From assembly GCA_012064415.1 (NCBI GenBank), contig SSNU01000185.1, positions 1 through 43,678 on the forward strand: 43,678 nt of DNA, in the 5' to 3' direction. A program made the translations under genes and the position numbers. The stretch's first letter is position 1, and each line of letters starts with the position of its first letter. Shown here in pieces: positions 22,523 to 32,997 of the stretch. Source of the DNA: Gyrodactylus bullatarudis. Taxonomy: Eukaryota > Platyhelminthes > Monogenea > Gyrodactylidea > Gyrodactylidae. The notes under the pieces are model-generated. The model searched no databases, was not told where the DNA came from, and saw only the letters and a list, made by a program, of their open reading frames with translations.

Positions 22523-22753
22523 CAGGCATTAATTATCGATGAATTAAGGATTCAATTGAAACTGAAAATTTTATCAAATTTAACCAGAAATTAATCCATC
22601 TTCGGCCATAAAATCTCTCAAATCTCAAATAAATTTATTAAATTTTCAGTTTCAAATGAAAGACTCATTTAGAGGATTTGGAAGTCAAGTGGATATTTAG
22701 TAATAAAGCTTATATTTCACCGGATCACGTCAGACTATTACACCGGCTAGATA

Positions 22754-23553
22754 TATATGTTACAGTATATTCTTAAAATTAGTTTTTTTCTAAATATCCT
22801 AGTATAATCTTAAAACCAGTACAAAACTAGTATATCCTTAAAATAATTAAAATTTTAAGAATATCCTAATCTCGTACTGGGCTTGTCAAGTTTGTCTTTT
22901 TTCTTATTCAAAAGTTTCAAGATGAGTTTTAAGTATCATAATTTTTATTTATTTGAGGAAGACAGGGAATGATGGCACTGAGAATTACATAAAAGAACTT
23001 TCTTTTTACAATTACACGACAGAGGTATTTTTGAGCTCAGAAAATTGTTAAAAGATGAAAATCAGCTCTCGATCTCAAAAAATTGTAGATTTCGATCATT
23101 GATATGAATGAAATACCATACTGTAATAAAGTATAATTTTCATACCTTTATTTTCAAAATAATACATTATAAGACTTTAAATCCTGATGATATAGAAGAA
23201 AAATTATAAATTTAAATGGTTTTCAGAACAGAGAGAAAAGCTGGTTGAAAAGCTTGTGAAATCAAAGATTATCCCTCCAAATCCTCCAAATATTTTTGAA
23301 AGCTTCTATTGCTCTTGCTACTTCTGATTTTGACTGACGATAAAGTGATAAAACACAAAAAATGATTTTCCCGAAGCCTGTCAAATTTTTATTTGATTGG
23401 TTGTTTTAATTTCGGAGGATTGTAAAAAATAAATGTGACCGATTCCATAGTGATATTATCTTGAAACTTTTGAATAAGAAAAAAGACAAACTTGACAAGC
23501 CCAGTACGAGATTAGGATATTCTTAAAATTTTAATTATTTTAAGGATATATTT
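22754..23553. mobile_element. TIR element copy B, right end truncated
   Basis: The left 62-bp outer segment and CCAGTACAAAACTAGTATAT arm match copy A. The right arm is present from about 23455 but stops after TTTTAAGGATATA, where a PLE fragment begins. The interior is the reverse complement of copy A's interior and carries an extra stretch of about 250 bp. No ORF. Confidence 0.75.
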
Positions 23554-23880
23554 TAAGAATTGGGCTCAACTTTTTGATGAAATGAGCTTCAGCTTTGTTC
23601 AATGCATCTGCTTTCATCTTTAGAGGATCACTAGGGTTTGCTTGAAATAGGATGCTAAAGTTGTTCACATCAGCAGTTTGATTTGTATCCTTCAAGTGCT
23701 CCTGTACCGCAGAACTTTTGTTGCCGGGACTTAAGTGTTTCTTGATCCTCGTCTTCACTGGTCTGACTGTTTGACCTGAACCGCATTTGCATTTGAACAA
23801 GTAGATCACACATTTATTCTCAAGCCATGGGACTGGATCTTTGTTCAGGTCTGGAATGAGATTCATCGTTCTGGGGAGAA
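23540..23880 (-). pseudogene. PLE GIY-YIG endonuclease fragment
   Basis: Minus-strand frame reads NLIPDLNKDPVPWLENKC, then YLFKCKCGS, GQTVRPVKTRIKKHL, and a tail with AEAHFIKKLSP. The order matches the PLE endonuclease, but the YIG tripeptide is deleted between CGS and GQT, so it cannot be active. It abuts the truncated right end of element B. A sister copy is at 36001-36296. Confidence 0.8.
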
Positions 23881-24467
23881 TTTGAAGTATTATATTTTCA
23901 TTATAATGCTAATGAGTAGGGTCTCAAAAAGTCATTTAAGATATATTTTGGTCTGTGAATCTACAGGTTCTACAATCGTCAAAAATCCAAGAAAAAACTT
24001 AATAATACATCAGGGTTCAAAGTTATAAGGTCATATTTATAATCATAAACGCTTAAAATATGCCCTGTTTTTATCAATCATGGTTCATCAGAAACCGCTT
24101 GTTACAAACAAAGGAATTTATTTTCCTAATTCTGATTGGTTGTTAGCTTCACAATAGTCACTTTCTCCTCACACACAACAAAACATAATACATACTACGT
24201 ATATGCATACCTCCTTTTCGACCAATCAGATTTAATTACGAAATATTAAAGGACTCTCAAGCGTGCCATTTTCAAATTTAAAGAAAATGGCCAATCCTGA
24301 TTCTAGGAAAGTTAAAAATATAAGAAAAAGAGTTTTCTGATAAATTAATTGATACTTATGATGAAAAATAGATGTAAATTGTGTGAAAAGTTTAGTGTAC
24401 TACTTTGAAGTGAAAAAATAAAAAGGCTAAACTTATGACTAAAATTCTATAAATGATTAAAATATGC

Positions 24468-24530
24468 ACTAAAAAAGCATATTTTCATTTTTCTTTAGCG
24501 CTAAAGAATACATTTATTAGGTCATATGGC
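24468..24530 (+). repeat. Dispersed repeat, second copy at 38270-38332
   Basis: AGCATATTTTCATTTTTC, then GCGCTAAAGAATACATTT and AGGTCAT, match 38270-38332 with scattered differences. The copy at 38270 continues without a Merlin insertion, so this repeat was probably the landing site of the Merlin at 24528. Confidence 0.5.
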
Positions 24531-25916
24531 TAAACTTTACTTTAGGGACACCTGTTAATTAAAAATTAAAACTGGGCACTACTTATGAGTAACCACGCAA
24601 AAGTATATAGGAAATTGACATAAACTGGAATCTAAGTTATTTGAACTTATTTCAAGTCGGTAGTAACAGCTTGGTTTCACATTAAAATCATTGAAAGAAG
24701 AGATCAAATATAAAGTGAAGTTTATTGAAAATCATAAATCTCAGAAATAGCATGTAGAGTAGCCTGATAAATATTATCAGGACTATTCCTACGAAATAGG
24801 TACATCATTAAATAACTATCTAACAAGTTTCTTCGCTTGTTCCTGACATTTCCAGCTTCTCTTTTGGCTGCACCCCAGATTGACTCGATACGGTCGGTGT
24901 GGAAGCCTTCTCTATTCACAAACTCGTATTTGTGGCACACCGTTTTGTGCTGGTAGCCCTCCTGGCTAAGTTTCTTGTAGGACTTAGATTCATCAGAAAC
25001 AATAATGGAGCCAGAGATGATCCTGTCTTTGATTATTCGAAGAAGAGTGGTTTTCTTCCTATTCATCACTGTCTGCATAAAAACTTTGTCATCTTCATCT
25101 ACTCCACCAAAGACCCATATGTTGGAAGTTGCTAAGATGTGCCCTCGATGGTATTTTCGCTGACAAAAACAAGACTCGTCAATCTGAACTACCTTTCCTT
25201 TGCCACCGATTTTGACTTTTGCTTTGTTAATAAAGTCGACAAAGACATCACGGACGAAGTTCGTCCAATCAACCGCTGTCTTCTCAGTTATTCCTAACTC
25301 TGAAGTGATGTATTTTAGATTATCTGCTTTGTAACAGACAAGTCTGATTATCGACAGGATTTTCCATAGAGGAAGATGAGATCTTGCAAAGAATGTCCCT
25401 TAAAAATGAATAAATTGTTATTACCATCACGAATTGATTTTCTTCTTTTACAAGTTGAACATCGGAAAACATATCCATCAATATATGAATTAAATGTTCC
25501 AAGATACATTTCGCCATCACAATCATCGTGCGACATAGTTAAAGGGATAAGCTTGAGTCGTTGACACATTTCAACCATTTCTTTATTAGAAGACTGGCCG
25601 TAAGACTCTCTACATTATCAAGGGTAATATCATTGATAGTGGACATGATGTTATTATTTAATTGTTGGATACGGTTGTTGATTCAAATAAACAAAATAGT
25701 CTTATTTTCATTTGTTTTTGTTGAAATTGACCGGTTTTATGAAAAATATGTAATATTATGCACATTCTCGGATTTTATTGATTCCTAATTAAATAGTGAG
25801 TATTTAATAAATTGATGAATATACATGCTTAAAATATATTTTGATATGTTTTAAAACTCTTTATCATTTATACTAACAAGTATATATGGTCGGTGTTCCT
25901 AAAGTAAAGTTTAGCC
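24528..25916 (-). mobile_element. Merlin DNA transposon
   Basis: TIRs of 25 bp, GGCTAAACTTTACTTTAGG plus RACACC, lie at 24528-24552 and 25892-25916 with one mismatch. Flanks GGTCATAT (24520-24527) and GGTTATAC (25917-25924) form an imperfect 8-bp target duplication, as expected for Merlin (8-9 bp). The size of 1,389 bp suits the superfamily. The single gene inside is frameshifted. Confidence 0.85.
24722..25646 (-). pseudogene. Merlin transposase (IS1595/IS1016-like DDE), frameshifted
   Basis: The predicted start ATG is at 25644-25646 (MSTINDITLDN). A frameshift follows, then a zinc-ribbon part RCSTCKRRKSIR (about 25450). A second shift near 25380 leads into the catalytic domain: VQIDESCFCQRKYHRGH (first acidic), IIVSDESKSYKKLSQEGYQH (second) and HTDRIESIWGAAKR (third), ending at 24722. 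All three acidic residues remain. Merlin enzymes are eukaryotic relatives of bacterial IS1595/IS1016 transposases. The two frameshifts make this copy inactive. Confidence 0.88.
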
Positions 25917-26109
25917 GGTTATACTAATGAGTAAACCATTGATTTTATTTTGTGCGTTGGGATTTCCAGTCATACATTTTTTAGAGAGTTTAGTGTACTT
26001 AAAAATAGGTTTTAAATTATCTTGCGGAAATGATCATAATATTTCCAATTTATTTTCTGACGATAAGTTTGCAAGAAAAAATTAGGCTGCAGATTGCTAA
26101 GACCACTGG

Positions 26110-26482
26110 TTTGAAAAAATTATGTTTTTGATGAAAAGAAATTCAATTTTGATGAACCTGAATTGTTAGAAATCTCATGAAATCAACCTGTGTTAAAAGT
26201 AGCTTTGGATGTGGTAATTTCATGCTCTGAGGAAGTATCTCAAATGTTGAAACTGGCAATTTGCTCATTGTAAATGAGAAGCTGGATTCAGTTTCACAAA
26301 AAATGGGTCTCGTATTTTAGCAAGAGAATGAGCCACCATCAAGTTGAATAAAGGAGCAGGTATTTGAATTATTTGCTTGGCCTGTAAGAATTCCTGATTT
26401 AAACCCCATAGGAAGTCTTTTAGAAATTCGAGTGCAAAAAGTTTATGCGAGCGAGAAGCAATATTCAAACGTAAAAGAATAA
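26110..26482 (+). pseudogene. Tc1/mariner transposase relic
   Basis: Seen in order: DEKKFNFDEPELL (first catalytic Asp), QENEPPSS where QDNAPxHx is expected, so the second Asp is lost, then WPVRIPDLNPIGSLLEI, where the third Glu has become Gly, and VYASEKQYSNVKE at the end. Several stops and frameshifts are present. Both catalytic substitutions show it is long dead. No ends were found. Confidence 0.75.
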
Positions 26483-26846
26483 GTCATATCAATTTTAGTT
26501 GAGTGAAGCTTAATAGTAATTCAAACAATAAGGTAGTACAAATCTTTGATAAAAATATTATTTTTTTGCGAGGCAATTTGACAAAATAGATCTGAGAATT
26601 TAATTTTGTAAATTAAAGAACGTAAATTTGTATTTTTAAATTTATAAATCCATTTTTAAGAAACTTTTCATAAAATTTAATCGAACAGTATAAAGTTAGT
26701 TACTCGCATGATGGCTCACTGGAAGAATATATTTCCTTCATCACTGCTCTTCTTCAGGTGACCAATAATATGCATAAAAACCAAATACCAATCAAATTTC
26801 ATGATTGTTCGACATAAGTTGCCTGATTTCCTCGAAAATATTCTGA

Positions 26847-27301
26847 GGTTGCTGACTGAAAGCCATGCTAGGATTGAGAACGAACGAAATTTATTTGGTG
26901 AATAAAGCTTTATTTTGGTCGGTTCTCTTCAGACCAAACACCGACTTGTTATATTTATATATATAAAAATTTAGAGAACATTATAAAGTCAGTCCAATAG
27001 CATTTATTCATCCGTTCACGACCAATCAGAGGAGAGGAATGTCTAAGCTCTAAGGGCTGTGAGGAATTCATCTAATGTCCGAGTGCCGGGTGGGGCTCTT
27101 TTCCTCTGTTTTCCTCTTCTTTTTTGTTGCTTGGGAGAAACCGACAAATTCTTTTTCCGTGATGTGGAGAGGGCTTGCAATTCTGGTTGGGAGTAAATCT
27201 CTTACGTTCATCATTTTTCTCGGGGGTTGTGGGGTTGTTGCTTTATTCATCAAATAAATTACGTTCGTTCTTAATCCTAGCATGGCTTTCAGTCAGCAAC
27301 C
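26847..27301. mobile_element. 455-bp TIR element with GC-richer centre
   Basis: 62-bp inverted ends at 26847-26908 and 27240-27301 begin GGTTGCTGACTGAAAGCCAT, with three mismatches. No clear target duplication is visible. The interior (27010-27240) is less AT-rich than the surroundings. On the minus strand it shows two ATTGG boxes followed by a TATATATAAATA box (27040 down to 26950), resembling a promoter pointing left. Short opposing frames here are shadows. Confidence 0.7.
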
Positions 27302-27384
27302 AAAAATTTTCATGAGTAAAAACTGACCAAAAATTTTGAAGAGAACAGTTATCCGAGGATATTCATTACGAAGACTCTAGAAAA

Positions 27385-27878
27385 ATGTGTAGAAACGGTC
27401 TAGATCGAACAAAACAGAGAACAAGATTAAGAAAAGGTCGAAACGTGTTTGTATCTACCATTTGGAGGAGACAAAAAATACCAAATATATATAGAAAAGA
27501 CTTCAAGAAGTTTTCAAATATACTTTTCCGAACGAAGAAGCGAAAATATTCTTCAAAACCAACAAAATATTCCCTAATCAGTTATGTTGTCTACAAATTC
27601 AGATGTTTTAGTCAAGCTGAAAATATTGGACACACTTATAGAAGACTAGAAGAGAGATTCAATGAACATCTCTATACAGGCGCAACAGCCATATGAGAAC
27701 CTATCCAGCAAAAGTTTCCCCATTAAACTTTGAAGCATTATACATAGAGAAACAAAAGCCAAATCTATGTATCCAAAAGAAATTCGTGAAACCACTTGTA
27801 CTACCAAGACCAACACTGACGAATCCGCAACCAACCCAAGAAAAAGAAACAGATCAGACGATGACTAGGACAAAATAA
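27385..27878 (+). pseudogene. PLE fragment with GIY-YIG-type domain
   Basis: The first frame (27385-27696) ends in VVYKFRCFSQAENIGHTYRR, then LEERFNEHL, the PLE endonuclease pattern in which the Y of YIG is replaced by N. The continuation is in another frame (about 27715-27878): ALYIEKQKPNLCIQKK, as at the end of PLE proteins. There is no RT palm. It lies just right of the 455-bp TIR element. Confidence 0.7.
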
Positions 27879-28528
27879 GATCACCAAATATTTTTCCCAG
27901 ATGTAACCATTATATTCATACCTCATATTTTCGAAATAAAAGAGCTATATTCTTATAACTGGCATCAACACTTTTTTACCCATGGAATTATCTATAGCTC
28001 AACAGAGATCAAATAGTTTCTCTTTCGAAATCAATAAAATTTGATTATTTTTCTAAGCAATATTTTCTCTACTTTTCACCAACTTTAAGGCTGAACTATG
28101 CAGAAATGTATTTTTAAGTAACATGGATTTTATTCATTCATTGATAGATAATTCGATTCTAGCAAATTCTAGAGATTTTTTTTCCAGGCCGATACTTGAA
28201 AAAATAAGAAAACTAAAGTAAGCTGGTTTACAGAGCTTTTAATTTTTACATTTAAGGAATAATGGAATGGTCACTTTTTACTTTTCCATAGATTTTCTCA
28301 CTCCTTTTCCATGTATAATCTACGATAACCCTAATGAAATCCTCATTTAACACATATATTATTAATTTGATCGAAAATTTAATTAGAAATTCTTCATAAA
28401 TGTGATCAAAATAAATATTCCTATAGTTTAGAAAATTGAAAGAAGATATATTGAAACCAAATGTACATTTCTTGAAATATCATCAGTGATAATCCTTCAA
28501 AAATGATATAAGTTGAAAGTTCATTTTA

Positions 28529-29157
28529 GATTAAATCAGTTCAGTTTTGATGATTGACGTATTCACGTAAGCTTTGAAATATGCCTGAATATATACAATT
28601 GAAAACTCAGAGATTGTTTAGTTTGATTCATAAGAACTTGCTGAAGCAAGAGGAGGACACTCTATTAAGTTTACGAATTCCAATGTGATTGTAGAGCCTC
28701 ATATATAGGTAGAACTATTAGGAAATTATCTACACGAGCGGAGGATCATCTGAAGAAGGATACTGCGGTTACAAGGCATCTTAGACAAGAAGATCATACA
28801 GCTTCAATTTCTAATTTTTCCGTTTTATACAGAAACCCTAATGAAGATAGCATAGATGTATGGGTGAAAGAAAAATTTCTTATTATCCTATATAAATCTG
28901 ATATATGTGTTCAAAAAAACTATTCCTATAATCTTCAACTACCTTGGCCAATGTGAGCTTTTTCACTTTTCTCTGCACTGTTGCTATTTATTGGAGAGTT
29001 TTTTATTCCTCTATAAGTTTTAAATTATTTTTTTGTTGAATTATTAAAGTATATCATTCTGGAATTTCCTCTAATGATGCTTCAAGAAATATATATTCAG
29101 GCATATTTGAAAGCTAACGTGAATACATCAATCATCAAAACTGAACTGCTCTAATCG
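28529..29157 (+). mobile_element. GIY-YIG ORF flanked by 67-bp inverted repeats
   Basis: Left arm 28529-28595 and right arm 29091-29157 agree at 62 of 67 positions, containing CAGTTCAGTTTTGATGATTG and ATGCCTGAATATATA. The only coding sequence between them is a PLE-type GIY-YIG domain. It may be a PLE remnant with an inverted pseudo-LTR end. A small TIR element carrying only an endonuclease is the alternative. No target duplication was found. Confidence 0.65.
28669..28956 (+). pseudogene. PLE GIY-YIG endonuclease, C-terminal 95 codons
   Basis: The frame opens right after a TAA at 28666 and runs 95 codons: VYEFQCDCRASYIGRTIRKL, then STRAEDHLKK, a TRHLRQEDH segment, FSVLYRNPNEDSIDVWVKEK with the expected Glu, and a C-terminal LPWPM. 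The domain is uninterrupted and has the Cys pair, YIG, Arg and Glu positions typical of PLE endonucleases. No in-frame ATG begins it, so it is a 5'-truncated fragment. Confidence 0.8.
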
Positions 29158-29159
29158 CT

Positions 29160-30028
29160 ATTAGGAATGTTATTTTAAAGGTGAAATTATATAAATTATC
29201 GTAAAAAATAAAAATACAAGTAAGGCATGAAATTTCATCTTTAAATTAATTTCTTAAGAATAACTTTCTCACTAAAAACAGAATTAGAATTCAGCTTTAA
29301 CAAAAAAATCATTTTTTCGAAGAATCGATAGGTGAGTTGAATTTCTATTCACAAATGATTTCGTTTGTCCAAGTGCAGTTTAACATTTGAAATTTATCCA
29401 AATTATTTATGTCACTTTGTATTTTACCAATATCTTTCTTGAGTAAATAGCTCAAAAATTTATGTCCAGAGAGCTTGAATTAAATTGTACAATGAATAGA
29501 ATTTTACATTATATTCGAAATTTTTTTAGCAACACAATACAGCTGAATAACCTTTTTTGTTACCGATCTGTCTATATTATAATTTACAACTCCTTTTAGT
29601 AACTAAACAGGATGAACCACTTGATGAAATTTGTAGATATGGAATGTCAGAATTCACTAGCTTGTCGGATTTCTAACATCTTACTATTTACGAGTAGATA
29701 ATAAGTAGTAGCATTTAATTAATAAATATAATACTATTTTTTAAATCAATAACTGGTTATAATATAGGAAAATATATTTTCCGAAATTTTCTTCTGAGAA
29801 ATTAGTCCGATCTGTTAACAAATACTCCTTTTTAGAGAATTTTCTTTCAACATCGCATGATTTTGGCTGTACATTTTTCAGAAGTGATTTAGTGGGCTGA
29901 ATAAGATAAACAATTATTAATAATAACTCATGTGTATATTTGTTTGAAAAGATATTTTTTGGTTATATATATAAAAATATACACATTTATTTTGTCTCAT
30001 TCACCACGTGTTTCATCTTCTCTAAATC
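29160..30028. other. No gene; possible upstream region of the gypsy relic
   Basis: AT-rich. Near 29970-29985 a TATATATATAAAAATA run lies about 50 bp upstream of the gag ATG at 30029 and could be an old promoter or LTR part, but no paired LTR was found. Confidence 0.4.
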
Positions 30029-31857
30029 ATGGCGACATGGACAACTGATAAGATCCTAACTATTCCAGATACGCTTAGAGAATTTGATCATCTTATGTGA
30101 ACGGTCGCGCGTTCGTTTAAAGTGGCCAAAGTTATCAAGGATGAGGCAAAAATTGACAGATTTATTGTGGCGTTGGATGTACCCCCGTGCAGAAAGTTAG
30201 GGCTGTATACCCTGGTGATGATGACCTTGATGATGTTTCTTGGGAGAAGTTTGTATCGGATATGAGAGAACTCATTTGCCCAACATCATTCATTTGGTCA
30301 GCGAGAGTCGCCTTTTTTGATATAAAGCAAGACGTCCTTTCAGAAAATATGTAGAAGCTCTTAAGAATGCAGCGACGATGGCGAAAGTTACAGATCAAGA
30401 ACTCACAACGTAGATAATGAGAGGTTTAGACAATCACAAAATTGTTTCGAGAGTAACTGAAATGGATGAAGAGGTCTCTGTGGAGATGGTTATCAAGAAA
30501 GTGGAGGCTCTGGAGAAGAAGATTGATAATGAAGCGGAAAGGCTGTCAGACAAAAGCCGGAAGAACACCCAGTGGTCAATGCTATGTTAACAACCACTAG
30601 GTATTTGAGAAAGAATCCGTTTTGTCTAATTTGTAAAAAAAAGGAATACCACCCGGATTGCATTAGGAAAACAGCCAATTTGTTCATTGATCCTGGTTCG
30701 TATCCGACCCCTCGCATCGAAGAGTTGCTGTCAAAAGTGGCCAGTTGCAAGTACTATTCAGTGATTGACCTCTAAGAGGCCTATCATCAAATTGAGTTGG
30801 AGAAAGACTCTAGATACTTAACGTGTATATTTACGCATTTGGGATACTTTCAATTCACTAAACTGCAATTTGGATTGTCGTCGGCGCCAAGAATTTTTCA
30901 GGAGGCTATGTCGAGAGCCTTAGCAGGGATACCTAGAATGGCTGTTTTTCAGGATGATATCATCATTGGTGGTCGGCAGTGGCTGAGCATGACGAGGTTT
31001 ACAACATGGTTGGTGACCGTCTCAGAAGGTATGGTTTCGAAGTTAATCTCCAGAAGTTACAGAAGTGTAGTGTACGGATTCAATTCATGGGGTTCATCAT
31101 TGATAAGGGCAAAGTATTACCTGATCCTGAGAAGATTTCGAAGATCAAAGACCTTGGCACAACTACGAATAAGAGTCAGTTGCAAAGCTTGTTAGGCATA
31201 TTGCAATACTATGGTATGATGTGTGAGAGTTAATCCCCAATACTAAGCAAGGTGTTTGGTCTACTACAAAAGGATGTTGAATGGCACTGGTGTGATGACT
31301 ATACGAAAGCGTTGGAGGAAGTTCTAATTAAAATTGCTGAAGCAAGTTTGATGTTTTATGATCCTAATAAACTAATTTATCTCAGTACAGATCCATCGGC
31401 TAAGGGTCTTGGAGCAGTCATCTCTTATGATGAGGACATGAAGCAGGTCATTCACTAATCTAGTAGACTACTCAAACCAGCCGAAAGGAAGTACTCCAAT
31501 TTGGAAAGAGAAGCACTTGCGGTGGTTTATGGTGTTCACAAATTCTACAGATACCTTATTGGCAGGAAATTTGTTATACAGACTGAGAACAGTCCGCTGC
31601 AGTACATATTCTCTGATCACACTGAAAACAGGTTTGTCTCTTCGAGGGTTGATGGCTGGAGGCAGTGGTTATCATTGTTCAATTATGAGATTAAGTACCG
31701 GCAGGGGGAACGGATGTCTCTCCCGGATGCGCTGTCAAGACTTGGTATAAAAGAAGACGTGCTGGAGACTGTTGATGAATTTCTGGTGGCAACGCTTCCA
31801 ACCACTAGACCAGAACCCCCGTTCATCTCCTATTACTCCACAATCCCATACTATTGA
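30029..31857 (+). pseudogene. Ty3/gypsy-type gag-RT-RNase H relic
   Basis: Gag starts at 30029 (MATWTTDKILTIPDTLREF) and runs in several frames to a half zinc knuckle CLICKKKEYHPDC. Next comes FIDPGS, probably the protease active-site loop, joined directly to RT sequence (PTPRIEELLSKVASCKYYSV), so most of the protease and the RT N-terminus are deleted. RT shows FGLSSAPRIFQEAMSRAL and FQDDIIIGG in place of YxDD. RNase H follows (LSTDPSAKGLGAVI, EREALAVVYGVHKF, TENSPLQYIF, LPDALSR). Stops lie at 30773, 31231 and 31456, with a frameshift near 30975. There is no integrase: the frame ends at 31857, 50 bp before the next element. Confidence 0.88.
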
Positions 31858-31963
31858 CACCACCTACACACTGGTTTTTTTGTTAATAAGCACCATATGG
31901 AAATTACAGTGTTTTTAGACAATTAACCTACTAGCAAAATGTGGTCACTGGTAATTACTATAT

Positions 31964-32000
31964 GCCTCACAACGTTGAAGACCTGGGTTCGAATCCTGGC
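31964..32000 (+). repeat. tRNA-like 3' half with exact B box
   Basis: GGTTCGAATCC at 31986-31996 matches the RNA polymerase III B box exactly. The sequence before it (CTCACAACGTTGAAGACC) matches the tRNA-like fragment at 13417-13436, which keeps the A box. The A box here was replaced by the TIR, so this copy probably lacks a full internal promoter. Confidence 0.7.
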
Positions 32001-32051
32001 TATGGTGTACTGACGAGTCCTAATAAGGACGAAACGCGTCTACATCTGCCA
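31997..32051 (+). ncRNA. Hammerhead ribozyme (type I, palindromic stem III)
   Basis: Core CTGACGA is 32010-32016. Stem II is GTCC/GGAC (32017-32020 with 32027-32030) around loop TAATAA. GAAA is 32031-32034. Stem III is the palindrome ACGCGT (32034-32039). Cleavage is predicted after C 32040. Stem I pairs GGTGTA (32004-32009) with TACATC (32041-32046, one G-U pair), then an internal loop TAT/T, then TGGC (31997-32000) with GCCA (32048-32051). Every conserved core base is present. The internal loop in stem I is positioned as in natural fast-cleaving hammerheads that contact loop II. The short palindromic stem III suggests dimer action. Confidence 0.9.
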
Positions 32052-32235
32052 CCGTGAGTTGAATATTATTCGACTCTCTTATGGAATTGACACTTGCTTA
32101 TCCGAATTTCTAACATCTAGGTGTGAGGAGACAATCTCCATCAAGTTAGAGTTCATGCGGATATAGTCATTACCAGTGACCACACTTTGCTAGTAGGTTA
32201 ATTGTCTAAAAACACTGTATAGAATAGTAATTTGT

Positions 32236-32793
32236 TTTAATAATGTGAGAAAATCAGTTTGTAATCAGCAAGATACTTGTCGTTATACGACCAAGACGCT
32301 TAAAATTTCTCAACCCACAATCGTTGACTGGAAAAACTTTGTGCGTGATCTGTTCATATCAAGGGCGGCGCGAAGAACCATCAAACTCGGCGGTAAAGAC
32401 CAAATCGTCCAAATTGATGAATCACATTTATCTATCGGCTGAGTCCTATCGAGTCAATCTACTTGGATAATTGGAGGTGTTGATGAACAAAACAAGCAAT
32501 TCATGGTACCTGTTGAAACTAGAACAAAAGCAGTGCTTCACGAATTGATCAAAAAGTTCGTTCTTCCTGGATCTATTGTTTTTACCGATTTTTGGAAAGG
32601 GTATCTTGGCCTGGATCAACTTGGCTACACACATATCCAGGTAAACCATAAGAGAGAATTTGTGAATGCTGCTGGCTATGATACAAATCGAATCGAGGCT
32701 AAATGGGGTGCATTTAAAAGACTGACAAACACAATAAGAAATAGGAAAAGAACTTTAGTAAAATCCTATCTAGATGAATATTTGTTCTTCTAA
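32236..32793 (+). pseudogene. Second Merlin transposase, 5'-truncated
   Basis: One reading frame with a single in-frame TGA at 32440 covers the catalytic domain: QIVQIDESHLSIG (first acidic), WIIGGVDEQNKQFMVPVETR, IVFTDFWKGYLGLDQLGYTH (second) and YDTNRIEAKWGAFKR (third), ending at 32793. It clearly differs from the 24722-25646 copy. The N-terminal zinc-ribbon region is missing, since the left neighbour is the hammerhead TIR element 20 bp away. A few residues around the TGA seem deleted. Confidence 0.85.
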
Positions 32794-32997
32794 AAGTATA
32801 AAGGAAAAGTTTTTATAGAGGCAATAAAGAAATTATTCATATTTACAATTTTTAAGATTAAATATAACTTTTTTCATTATTCATCTTGTAGTTTTCTTTA
32901 AAATTTTCACAATTACTCTCAAGTAGTAAGCCGTATATATAATTGATAAACACACCTACCTATTCTTAAAATTAACCCTGGAGGTGATAAAACCAAG

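Larger units (their letters stand above)
31907..32217 (+). mobile_element. 311-bp Tc1-type TIR element carrying tRNA-like and hammerhead cassette
   Basis: 57-bp inverted ends (31907-31963 and 32161-32217) start CAGTGTTTTTAGACAATTAA with two mismatches. TA flanks both sides (31905-31906 and 32218-32219), the Tc1/mariner duplication. The core holds the 3' half of a tRNA-like sequence with B box (31964-32000), then a hammerhead ribozyme (31997-32051) and a 3' flank also found at 13021-13056. There is no ORF. It looks like a SINE or retrozyme-like unit captured between DNA-transposon ends. Confidence 0.85.

Noticed and set aside
26265..26468. 67-codon minus-strand ORF
   Set aside because: Antisense of the Tc1 relic, whose plus strand shows PDLNPI and the transposase tail.
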